Assembly (NCBI GenBank): GCA_963734275.1
Contig: CAVTGO010000018.1
Span: 62,001-126,000 of the forward strand
Direction of reading: 5' to 3'
DNA from: CAVTGO01 sp963734275
Lineage (GTDB): Bacteria; Actinomycetota; UBA4738; HRBIN12
DNA: 64,000 nucleotides
Shown here: positions 17,925 through 26,500 of the stretch, piece after piece
How positions within the stretch are numbered: position 1 is the stretch's first letter
How the letters are laid out: every line of letters begins with the position of its first letter
Made by a program: the position numbers and the translations under genes
The notes under the pieces: generated by a model
Told to the model about the DNA's origin: nothing
Databases searched by the model: none
Seen by the model: the letters and a program-made list of their open reading frames with translations, nothing else

Positions 17925-17987
17925 GGGCAGGGAACCACAACCTCCGGGCAAGGAACCGCAACATCGGGGCGATCCGCCGCAATCGAC
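17925..17987 (+). repeat. Three imperfect 21-bp tandem repeats
   Basis: Units start at 17925, 17946 and 17967; the first two differ at three or four positions (GGGCAGGGAACCACAACCTC versus GGGCAAGGAACCGCAACATC) and the third is more diverged. In the frame open into the next gene they would encode the heptad G-Q-G-T-x-T-S. They lie in the 104 bases between the hydrolase stop and the permease start, where a promoter or operator would be expected. Confidence 0.7.
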
Positions 17988-18017
17988 CGACGGCAGGTCC
18001 GGCCTACGCTCGGACCC

Positions 18018-18986
18018 GTGGGCCGATACCTGATCCGGCGCTCCCTGTTCCTGATCCTCGTCCTGTTCGTCGTCTCGCTCATCACGTTCATCATCTTCGT
18101 GAAGCTCCCCGCCGCCGATCCGGCGATCCGGGCGGCCGGCAAGGCGACGACACCGGAGAACATCGCGGCGGCGCGCAAGGCCTTCGGGCTCGACAAGCCC
18201 GTCTACGTCCAGTACGCGAGGTTCGCGAAGGGGCTCGTGCCGTGGCCCGGCTTGTTCCTGAACGAGGACGTCTACTACTCGTACTCGAACTTCGTGCCCG
18301 TGAAGGAGGAGATCTTCCGGCGCCTGCCGGTGACGATGGCCCTCGGCCTGGGCGCGGCGACGGTCTGGCTCGCGATCGGCGTCCCCGTGGGCATCGTGTC
18401 GGCCGTGAAACGGCGGACGATCTGGGATCGGGCGGGCATGGTGTTCGCCTTGTTCGGCGCGTCCGCGCCCGTGTTCTGGCTCGCGTACCTGGCCCTGTTC
18501 ATCTTCTGGTACAAGCTCCAGTGGCTGCCGTCCTCCGGCATCCCGATCGGCACCTCGACGATCGAGGCGGTGTTCCAGGGGCGGTTCATCCTCCCGTGGG
18601 TCGTGGCGGCGCTCACGTACGCGGCCCTGTACGCGCGGATGGTCCGCGGCAACCTCATCGAGACGATGGGGGAGGACTACATCCGGACGGCGCGGGCGAA
18701 GGGTCTGTCCGAGCGCCAGGTGATCTACCGGCACGGCCTGCGCGCCGCACTGACGCCAGTGATCACGATCCTCGGGCTCGACCTCGCCGGCGTCCTCGGC
18801 GGCCTGTTCATCACGGAGACCGTGTTCAACCTGCCGGGCGTCGGCCAGTACGCGGTGAACGCGATCTTCACGAACGACTTCCCCTCGGTGATGGGCGTGA
18901 CGATCTTCGGCGCGCTCATGATCGCCGTCGCCAACCTGGCGGTGGACGTCGCGTACGCGCTGGTGGACCCACGCGTGCGCTACTAG
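18018..18986 (+). CDS. DppB/OppB-type ABC transporter permease, orphan
   Basis: 322 residues from GTG 18018, immediately before the typical start RYLIRRSLFLILVLFVVS; an earlier GTG at 17898 would add the tandem-repeat sequence and is less likely. Six hydrophobic segments. The cytoplasmic EAA loop is EDYIRTARAKGLSERQVIYR and the region GASAPVFWLAYLALF is typical of peptide/nickel permease subunit B. Such subunits need a second permease (DppC), ATPases and a binding protein to import oligopeptides, none of which is adjacent. The stop overlaps by four bases the stop of the converging membrane-protein gene. Confidence 0.9.
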   Translation: MGRYLIRRSLFLILVLFVVSLITFIIFVKLPAADPAIRAAGKATTPENIAAARKAFGLDKPVYVQYARFAKGLVPWPGLFLNEDVYYSYSNFVPVKEEIFRRLPVTMALGLGAATVWLAIGVPVGIVSAVKRRTIWDRAGMVFALFGASAPVFWLAYLALFIFWYKLQWLPSSGIPIGTSTIEAVFQGRFILPWVVAALTYAALYARMVRGNLIETMGEDYIRTARAKGLSERQVIYRHGLRAALTPVITILGLDLAGVLGGLFITETVFNLPGVGQYAVNAIFTNDFPSVMGVTIFGALMIAVANLAVDVAYALVDPRVRY

Positions 18987-19270
18987 GCGCGCTTCCCGAG
19001 CCCCCGCCCGGAGCCGCCGACGAGCCCGAGGTCGATCGCCACGCCGAGGACGACGATCACGATGCCGAGCGCCTCGGTCCCGCCGCCCGGCGCCGTGAAT
19101 CCGTTGCGCGCGATCGCGTACGCGATCGACGTCGTCGGTAGGAACAGGAACCCGGCGATCGCCCACCACCCGCTCTCGAACGCGCGCGTGAGGTACTCGG
19201 TGAACAGCCACAGGAACACCATCACGAACCGTGGCGTGAGGAGCGCGAGGAGGACGGCGAGGCATCCCAC
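18983..19270 (-). CDS. Small integral membrane protein of unknown function
   Basis: 95 residues starting MGCLAVLLALLTPRFVM. Three hydrophobic segments (about 3-25, 35-55, 67-88) and a basic C-terminal tail GRGLGKRA. Short proteins of this pattern are common in actinobacteria, but I know of no assigned role. Converges on the DppB-type permease with a four-base overlap of the stop codons. Confidence 0.7.
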   Translation of the reverse strand: MGCLAVLLALLTPRFVMVFLWLFTEYLTRAFESGWWAIAGFLFLPTTSIAYAIARNGFTAPGGGTEALGIVIVVLGVAIDLGLVGGSGRGLGKRA

Positions 19271-19290
19271 GGGCCGATGCTATCCCGTCG

Positions 19291-19911
19291 TCACGGCACC
19301 GTTCTCGCGACCCGCCCGACGATCTCGGCGACCAGGACGGCGCGCGGCGGCACCCGTCGGTTCCACAGGGCGAGCGCGGGACCATCCCGCCCCTCTGCGA
19401 GGATCGACACCGACCCGGCATCCAGCCGGAGCTGCGCCGCCGCCTGGATCGGCAGGCCGAGGAACCGGGCCGCGATGGAGCGGAAGCTGTGCCCGTGCCC
19501 GAACAGCAGCACGCTGCCCTCCGCCCGGCGGATCTCCTCGATGAGGACGTCCACGCGCTCGGCCATCTGGTCGGGAGTCTCCCCGCCGGGGCAACCGTCC
19601 CGGAACAGCTCCCACCCGGGTGCCCGCTCCCAGATCTGCTCCGTCGTGATGCCCTCGTACTCGCCGTAGTCGTATTCGCGGAGGCCCTCGCTCACGACGA
19701 TCCGGTCACCGAAGCCGGCGAGCTCGGCGGTGTCTCTCGCCCGGCGCATCGGGCTGGCCAGCACCCGCTCGAACCGCCGCCCCGCGAGGAGCCTGCCGAG
19801 GGCCACGGCCTGCAGCTGGCCCTCGGGCGTGAGTGGGATGTCGGTCTCTCCGGTGTGCTGCCCCGACAGCGACCACTCCGTCTCGCCGTGTCGGACCATC
19901 CAGATCGCCAT
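19291..19911 (-). CDS. Histidine phosphatase (phosphoglycerate mutase-like) family protein
   Basis: 206 residues from ATG 19911. Phosphohistidine signature VRHGETEWSLSGQHTG at the N-terminus, SPMRRARDTAELAG, acid residue in YDYGEYEG and the second His in LLFGHGHSFRSIAARFLG. All catalytic residues of branch 1 histidine phosphatases are present. These act on phosphosugars or on alpha-ribazole phosphate; the sequence does not fix the substrate. In Mycobacterium tuberculosis the RNase H neighbour (Rv2228c) is fused to a phosphatase of this superfamily; here the phosphatase gene is separate and divergent from the zinc-ribbon/RNase H pair. Confidence 0.9.
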   Translation of the reverse strand: MAIWMVRHGETEWSLSGQHTGETDIPLTPEGQLQAVALGRLLAGRRFERVLASPMRRARDTAELAGFGDRIVVSEGLREYDYGEYEGITTEQIWERAPGWELFRDGCPGGETPDQMAERVDVLIEEIRRAEGSVLLFGHGHSFRSIAARFLGLPIQAAAQLRLDAGSVSILAEGRDGPALALWNRRVPPRAVLVAEIVGRVARTVP

Positions 19912-19995
19912 CAGCGGGAGCCTAGGACGTTTCCAAGTGACCGCGCTGCTCCCTCGGGGCTCGCCGGTACCGCGTTCGGGTACGCTCGCCGTCCG

Positions 19996-20706
19996 ATGCG
20001 AGGGATGGACCGGCTGCTCGAGCTCCAGGGTCTGGATACGGCCATCGACCGCCTGGAGCACCGGCGCGAGCAGCTCGAGGTCGGCGAGGAGCTCTCGGCG
20101 ACGCGCAAGGAGATGGAGGAGTCCGAGGGTCGGCTCGGTGAGCTGCGACTGGCGATCGATGCCGTCGCGGCGGAGCACCGCCGCCTGGAGGCGGAGATCG
20201 AGTCGTTCTCCGCGAAGCTCGCCGCGGAGGAGAAGCGGATGTACGACGGCTCCATCGCCAACGCGAAGGAGCTCGAGGCGCTGCAGCATGAGATCGCCGG
20301 CTTGAAGGAGCGACGCGAGCGTGCCGAGGACGATTTGCTGGATCGGATGGAGCGCCGAGAGGAGCTCGACGCTCGCGTCGCCGGGGCCGAGCAGGATCTC
20401 GGGACGGCTCGCGAGCGGGTCGAGAGCGTCGGCGGAGACGCCGTGCGCGAGCTGGACGCGATCGCGGTCGAGGTCGCCGAACGTCGTGCCGCGCGCGAGT
20501 CGCTCGTCGCGGAGGTCGACGAGGAGCTCCTCGAGCTCTACGAGGACCTGCGGCGCCAGAAACATGGGGTCGGCGCCGCCGCGATCGTGGACGGCGTTTG
20601 CCAGGCCTGCCACGAGAAGCTCTCCGCGATGGAGCTCGACCGCCTGCGTCGCGAGGACGGAGTGAAGAGGTGTGAGTACTGCCGGCGGATCGTGATCTTC
20701 GCCTGA
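19996..20706 (+). CDS. Coiled-coil protein with C-terminal C4 zinc ribbon
   Basis: 236 residues from ATG 19996. Residues 5-180 form long charged heptad helices (LEHRREQLEVGEELSATRKE, LKERRERAEDDLLDRMERRE), an antiparallel coiled coil. The C-terminus has CQACHEKLS and CEYCRRIVIFA, a C4 zinc ribbon. This is the actinobacterial counterpart of M. tuberculosis Rv2229c, which also lies directly before the RNase H gene. A nucleic-acid-associated role is usually assumed but unproven. The TGA stop overlaps the open region of the RNase H gene. Confidence 0.88.
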   Translation: MRGMDRLLELQGLDTAIDRLEHRREQLEVGEELSATRKEMEESEGRLGELRLAIDAVAAEHRRLEAEIESFSAKLAAEEKRMYDGSIANAKELEALQHEIAGLKERRERAEDDLLDRMERREELDARVAGAEQDLGTARERVESVGGDAVRELDAIAVEVAERRAARESLVAEVDEELLELYEDLRRQKHGVGAAAIVDGVCQACHEKLSAMELDRLRREDGVKRCEYCRRIVIFA

Positions 20707-21170
20707 TCTGCTCCTGCGACGGGGCCTCTCGCGGAAACCCCGGCCCCGCCGGTATCGGCGTCCAGATCACCGATCGGACCGGCCGTGTCCTCGCCGAGAT
20801 CGCCGAGGGGATCGGCGTCGCCACGAACAACGTCGCCGAATACACCGCCGCGATCCGCGCGCTCGAGCGCGCGGCCGAGCTGGGCGCGACGGACGTGCTG
20901 GTGCGGTCGGACAGTCGGCTGATGATCGAGCAGCTCTCCGGACGGTTCAAGGTGAAGAACCCGTCGCTGCAGCGGCTGCACCGGCAGGTCCGCTCGCTCG
21001 CCGCCGGGTTCCGCAACGTGGGCTACGAGCACATCCCGCGGGAGCTCAACGCCGAGGCCGACCGGCTGGCCAATGAGGGCGTGGACGCGTGGCTCGCGGG
21101 CGCGGGAGCTAGCTGGGAGCGACCTCCTCCGTCCCCGCGTCTGTGGGAGGCGGGGGAGGAACCACGGTGA
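20703..21170 (+). CDS. RNase HI-like ribonuclease (no canonical start codon visible)
   Basis: The open frame runs from 20676 to 21170. All four RNase H carboxylates are visible: CDGASRGNPGPAG, NNVAEYTAAIRAL, VRSDSRLMIEQLSG and NAEADRLANEG. RNase H degrades the RNA of RNA-DNA hybrids. No ATG, GTG or TTG lies between the upstream in-frame stop (20673-20675) and the first motif; CTG at 20703 is the best candidate, overlapping the preceding TGA. Alternatives are a one-base indel at the junction or a translational frameshift from the zinc-ribbon gene. The C-terminal 20 codons overlap the end of the converging lipoprotein gene. Confidence 0.82.
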   Translation: MICSCDGASRGNPGPAGIGVQITDRTGRVLAEIAEGIGVATNNVAEYTAAIRALERAAELGATDVLVRSDSRLMIEQLSGRFKVKNPSLQRLHRQVRSLAAGFRNVGYEHIPRELNAEADRLANEGVDAWLAGAGASWERPPPSPRLWEAGEEPR

Positions 21171-22053
21171 CGATGTCCTCGAGCGGGAACTGGAACCGGA
21201 GGACCTCCTCGCCCGCGAGGTAGCTGAACGCTAGCGTTCGCCCGGCCGCGGCGTCCTGCGCCGGGAACACGAGGATCCCGTCCACGGCGCCGCCGGGGGG
21301 GATAACCACCAACGATCCCGTCCCGATCCCGTCGATCCGTCGGTCGCCGTCGAACAGCGCGAGGGCGCTCGTGTCCAGCAGTACGTCGCGGTCACCATCG
21401 TTCTCCACGATCAGGTTGAACTGCCAGTTCGGCGGGAACATGAACAGGGAGTCGAGCACCACGCGCACGCCCCCGTCGGTCTGGGTCTCACCTCGGAAAA
21501 GCTCGATCCCGTCGGACATCGGGACCCCGTTGCGGAGCAGGTCGAACACCCGGTACGCACCGGTCGAGGTTCGAACCAAGGTCACGGGACCGTCGAGGAT
21601 CCGGCTCAGCTCGATCGCGTCGTCGTCGACGGGGTCGAACGTGAAGATCACCGACGCCGACAGCCCCACCTGGGCGCCGCTGGCGCGCTGGGCCTCGATC
21701 GCCTGGACGAACTCCACATCGCGGACATCTGCGGTGGCGTCGATCGACCCGGCGAACTCACGATGCTGCACGTCGAGCCAGCGGACCCACGCTGCGAGCT
21801 CCGGCCCGGCGACGAGGTTCGCCAGGCGGACGGCGCCCTCCCGCGGCGAGACGCGGTACGCCTCGACGAAGTCCATGACGGTCTGCCGAGATGCGGACGC
21901 ATCGAGCGCAGGCGCCGGGACCAGCTGCTCATGTGCGATCGGGGCCGCGGGCCCGGCCGCCTCGGTGGAGCACGCAGCGGCGAGACACAGCAGCGGCCCG
22001 AGGACGAGGAAGGAGACGGGCCGGGGAAGGGGAGGAGAGGGGAGCCTACGCAT
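21109..22053 (-). CDS. Predicted lipoprotein of unknown function
   Basis: 314 residues. Signal sequence with lipobox CLAAAC near residue 28. The mature part has a helical segment (QTVMDFVEAYRVSPREGA, VRWLDVQHREF) followed by beta-rich sequence (VIFTFDPVDDDAIEL, NGVPMSDGIELFRGE, WQFNLIVENDGDRDVLLDTS). The last part resembles an immunoglobulin-like/DUF4352-type sandwich, but I cannot assign a family. The C-terminus is Pro-rich (VVPPPPPTDAG). Overlaps the RNase H gene by 62 bases at their 3' ends. Diverges from rnpB. Confidence 0.75.
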   Translation of the reverse strand: MRRLPSPPLPRPVSFLVLGPLLCLAAACSTEAAGPAAPIAHEQLVPAPALDASASRQTVMDFVEAYRVSPREGAVRLANLVAGPELAAWVRWLDVQHREFAGSIDATADVRDVEFVQAIEAQRASGAQVGLSASVIFTFDPVDDDAIELSRILDGPVTLVRTSTGAYRVFDLLRNGVPMSDGIELFRGETQTDGGVRVVLDSLFMFPPNWQFNLIVENDGDRDVLLDTSALALFDGDRRIDGIGTGSLVVIPPGGAVDGILVFPAQDAAAGRTLAFSYLAGEEVLRFQFPLEDIVTVVPPPPPTDAGTEEVAPS

Positions 22054-22079
22054 CGCCGAGCCGATGATACGGCCACGCC

Positions 22080-22085
22080 TATACT
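22080..22085 (+). promoter_or_regulatory. Likely -10 box of the rnpB promoter
   Basis: TATACT lies seven bases before the first base of the RNase P RNA P1 stem, the expected spacing for a sigma-70-type -10 element. No good -35 hexamer is seen 17 bases upstream, which is common for stable RNA promoters in high-GC actinobacteria. Confidence 0.5.
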
Positions 22086-22091
22086 CGGGTC

Positions 22092-22494
22092 GGAGGAGCC
22101 GGCCGGGCGGCCGCGGGCGGCAACGCTCGAGGAAAGTCCGGACTCCGCAGGGCAGGGTGCTGGGTAACGCCCAGGCGGGGGCGACCTCGCGGAAGCGCCA
22201 CAGAGAACAGACCGCCGCGTGAGCGGTAAGGGTGAAACGGTGAGGTAAGAGCTCACCAGCGGGCCGGGTGACCGGTCCGGCTCGGCAAGCCCCACCCGGA
22301 GCAAGGCCAAGCAGGGAGCGTGGTGAGGGCTCGAGCAGCGATGCGAGAGCCTCCCCGAAGGACGGCCCGTCCGAGCTCCCGGGTAGGCCGCACGAGGGCT
22401 TCGGCCCCGGTGCGTTCGAGAGAGCGCACAGAGAGATGGTCGCCGCCGGCCCGCGAGGGCCGGTACAGGATCCGGCTTACAGGCCGGCTCCTCC
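22092..22494 (+). ncRNA. rnpB: RNase P RNA, bacterial type A
   Basis: About 403 nt. The ends GGAGGAGCCGGCC and GGCCGGCTCCTCC pair as helix P1. The conserved core GAGGAAAGTCCGGACTCC lies near the 5' end, followed by AGGGTGCTGGGTAACGCCCA, the universally conserved CAGAGAACAGACCGCC, AAGGGTGAAACGGTGAGGTA, and ACAGGATCCGGCTTACAGG near the 3' end. The RNA is the catalytic subunit that trims tRNA 5' leaders. Its last 18 bases are antisense to the end of lipA. Confidence 0.97.
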
Positions 22495-23494
22495 ATCTGC
22501 CCTTCCACCGACGCCGGCGAGGACCGCGCCGGCCTCGATCGCGCGGCGCAGCTGCTTGCCCGCGTGGTAGCTCGAGCGGACCAGCGGTCCGGACTCGACG
22601 TGGCCGATCCCGCTCGCCTCGCCGACGCGTTTCCACTGCGTGAACTCGTCGGGGTGGACCCAGCGATCGACGGGGAGATGCTGTGGCGTCGGGCGCAGGT
22701 ACTGACCCATCGTCACGATCTCACAGCCCGCCTCGGCGAGGTCCTCGAGCGCCCGCGGGATCTCATCGGGTCGCTCGCCCATGCCCAGGATCAGGTTGGA
22801 CTTCGTGACCTGGCCGGGGCGGAAGCGCTTCGCGATCCGAAGCACGTCGAGCGAGCGGTCGTAGCCGAACGCGGGCCGGATCCGGTCGTGGAGGCGCCGG
22901 ACGGTCTCGAGGTTGTGGGCGAACACGTCCGGCTCCGCCGCGATCACCGTGGCGATGTCGCGCTCGCCGCCCTTGAAGTCGGCCGGCAGGATCTCGACCC
23001 CGGTGCCCGGGACGGCCTCGTGGATCGCCCGGATCGCGGCAGCCCAGATCCGGGCGCCTCCATCTGGCAGGTCGTCGCGCGCGACGCCGGTCAGCACGAC
23101 GAATCGCAGTCCCATCGCGCCGACGGCCTCGGCGATGCGCCGGGGCTCGTCCTCGTCAACGGCGTCCGGCTTCGCCGTCATCACGTCGCAGAACCCGCAG
23201 CGCCGTGTGCACCGGTCGCCGAGGATCAGGAAGGTGGCCTCGCGCTCCTCCCAGCACTCGCCGATGTTCGGGCACCTCGCCTCCTCGCACACCGTGTGCA
23301 GCGAGAGGCCGCGCATGATGCCCTGCAGCTCTCGATAGTTGGGTCCGGCCTGGAGCCGGACCTTCAACCACGGGGGTTTGTCGATCACCGTCGACGGCGG
23401 GGTCGATCGCGGCGTCGGACGTTGGGACCCCGTTCGTGGAGACGATCGGGAGGTGGAGTCGGCGTCCGTGCGGGTTGTGGTTCCGGTCGCCCAT
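22477..23494 (-). CDS. lipA: Lipoyl synthase (N-terminus in a shifted frame)
   Basis: The body 22477-23388 (304 codons, GTG start VIDKPPWLKVRL) is intact. Both 4Fe-4S sites are present: CEEARCPNIGEC (auxiliary cluster) and CTRRCGFC (radical-SAM cluster), plus DDLPDGGA, VEILPADF and the C-terminal GPLVRSSYHAG with the cluster-ligating Ser. The enzyme inserts two sulfurs into octanoyl groups on E2 and GcvH. Relatives usually carry about 30 residues before KPPW; such a leader is readable from ATG 23494 (MGDRNHNPHG) but in another frame, with the break near the GTCGAC just before 23388. Either GTG 23388 is the start or there is an indel. LipB is at 34449-35147. Confidence 0.9.
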
Positions 23495-23504
23495 CCGGGC
23501 CAGT

Positions 23505-26500
23505 CTAGCCGGAGGCCGGGCTCGGGACGGGTGAGTCCATGCTCGCGCCGACCGTTGCCGTTGGCCGATGCGGGCGTGCCGGGGAGGAAAACCCGGAAGG
23601 AGGCGCCGCCCCCTTCCCGGTCCTGGACCCACGCGCGGCCGCCATGCAGGTCGGCGAACATGGCGACGAGCGACAGCCCGATCCCGGTGCCGGGGGAGTG
23701 GGGTGAGGCGGTCGGGCCCTGGCGGAAGGGCTCGAAGATCTCGCGCTGGAGGTCCTCGGGGATCCCGGGACCGTCGTCCTCCACGGCAAGGACCGCGCCG
23801 GCGTCCTCCGCCCACACGCGGACCCAGATCCCGACGTCGGGCTGCGTGTGGCGGGCCGCGTTCACGACGAGGTTCTCGACGATCCGCTCGACCTTCGCGG
23901 GGTCGACGGCCAGCACCACGGACTCCACCTCGACGAGCACGGAGCGCTCGGACGACCGCCTCGAGGCTGTCGACCGTGCGCCGGACCAGCGCCCCGACGT
24001 CGGTGGGCCGCAGCTTCGGGGCCACGATCCCGCGCGAGAGCCGGTCGATATCCAACAGGTCGCTCAGGAGCCGGTCGAGCTTCCGGGCGTTCGCCGCCAG
24101 CCGGCCGAGCAGATCATCACGGTCCTCGTCGGGCAGCGCCTGCTGCTCGAGCGTGAGCGAGAGACCGAGGATCGACGTGAGCGGGCTCCGGAGCTCGTGC
24201 GAGACGGCCGCGAGGAACGTGTTCTTCATCTCGTCGAGCGAGCGTAGGCGTTCGGCGGCCTCGCGCTCGCGCCGCTCGCTCTCGGCGAGCGCCTGCTCCG
24301 CCAGCTTGCGCTCCGTGATGTCGAACAGGACCCCCTGGATGATCGGACTGTTGGCCATCGGCGCCGGCGAGGAAGACGGATTCGTCGCGGATCCAGACCA
24401 TGCGTCCGTCCGGGCGGTTGACGCGGTACTCGACCGACCACCCGTCGCGTCGGCGGACGGACTCCTTGTACTCCTCCATCACCCACGGATCGTCGTCGGG
24501 GTGGATCAGGCGCCTCCAGATCCGCGGATCGGACAGGTACTCCTCCTGCGTCACGCCGAGCAGGTCCGCCACCTGCGGGCTCACGTAGAGGCTCTCGCTT
24601 TCCTTATCCGCCGGGTCCACGTACAGGACGGCCGGGATGTGCTCGACGAGCGCCCGGTAGCGGGCCTCGGTTTCGCGAAGCTGGTCCTCGGCGACCCGCC
24701 GCTCGGTGACGTCGAACATCACGCCCTGCGAGAACTGGATCGTGCCCTCGTCGTCGCGGACCACGCGCGCGTGGTCGCTCACCCACGTCCATCGTCCGTC
24801 CTTGGCCCTGAGCCGATACTCCACCTCGAAGGGTTCGCCGAGCTCGTTGTGCCGTGCGACGCTGTCCATCACGCGAGCGCGGTCGTCGGGATGGAGCGCC
24901 TCGATCCAGAGCTCGGGGTCGGCGACCCACTCGGCCTGGGTGTATCCCCAGAGCTGCTCGATCTGCGGGCTCACGTACACGGTCGAAGATCGCTCGTCGA
25001 TCGCGTCGACGTACGTCGCCGCCGGCAGGTTCTCGACGAGGGTCCGGTATCGCTCCTCCGCCTCCGCCAGGGCGCGCTCGGCGGTCTTGCGGTCCGTGAT
25101 GTCGAACCGGATGCCCTGCCAGAACGAGGGGATCCCGTCCGCGTCGCGGATCAGCACCGCCTCGTCGTGGACCCAGATCCACGTCCCGTCCTTGCGGCGC
25201 TGGCGGTACTCGGCGTTGAACGGGACGCCGGTCCTGTCGCTCTCCGCATCGGCGGCCAGCACCGCCTCGCGGTCCTCGCGTGGACCGAGCTCGAACCAGA
25301 CGTCGTAGCCGGAGGGCCATTCCCCCGGCTCGTAGCCAAGCATCCGGTCGACCTGCGGGCTGACGTACGTGATACGGGTCGCCGGGTTCCGGGCCCTGGA
25401 TGTAGGTCACGGCGGGGATCGCCTCGACGAGCGTGCGGTAGCGCGTCTCCGCCTCGACGCGATCGTGCTCCGCGCGGGCACGCCCGATGGCCGCGCCGAG
25501 CGTATCGGCGGCCGTCTTCAGCGCGTCGACCTCGGCGTGGGTCCACTCACGCTCCATGATGCAATCGTCCAGGCCGAGGAAGCCCCACCACTGGTCACCC
25601 ACGAACACGGGGACCCCGACGACGGACAGGATGCTCTCCTCCTCCATGTCGAGCCGCTCCGCCTCCGGCGCGGTCGAGCGCGTGGCGTGGATCGGCAGGC
25701 CGGCGCCGAGCGCCGCCTTCCAGCGGGCGAACCCGCCCTCGACGTAGGGGAAGTCGGTGGTTGGCCGGGTCGCCGATCATCGGGGCGACCCCGTCCGCGA
25801 CCCACTCGTGGGTCTGGGTCATCGTGAGCGCCCCTGCCGCGTCGGTCCCGTTGCGGAACACGTAGGCGCGGCTCGCGGCGGCCGCGGTTCCGAGCCGCTC
25901 CAGCACCTCGGGGAGGGCGGGCTCCCATTCGGGACTCTTCAGGAACCGCTCGGCGGCGAATCCGATCGCCTCGAGGACGGCGTCGCGGCGCGAGAGCGCC
26001 TCCTCGACGAGCTTGCGCTCGGTGACGTCGAGCAGGACGCCCTGCCAGTGCGTGGGACGGCTCGCGACGTCGCTGGATCAGCACCGCCTCGTCGCGGACC
26101 CATACCCAGCGGCCGTCGCGAGCCTGGAACCGGTACTCGGCCGAGAACGGCTCGCCCGTCTCGTTCGTGCGAGCGCGACAGCTCGAGGACACGGCCTCGC
26201 GGTCGTCGGGGTGAAGGTGCGTGACCCAGAACTCGGGGTCGCGCAGGCGAGCCTCGGGCGGGAAGCCGAACATCCTCTCGTACTGCGGGCTGATGTAGAT
26301 CGCCGTGCTGAGGTCGTCGACGGCGTCCTGGTAGACGACCACGGGGAGCTGCTCGACGAGGGTCCGGTAGGTCTCCTCGGCCTCGGAGACGCGCAGCTCC
26401 GCCTCCTTGAGCTCGGTGATGTCGAACAGGACCCCTTGCCAGAACTTGGGTTCTCCGCCGGCGTCCCGGATCAGCACCGAGATAGTTCTGCAGCCAGACC

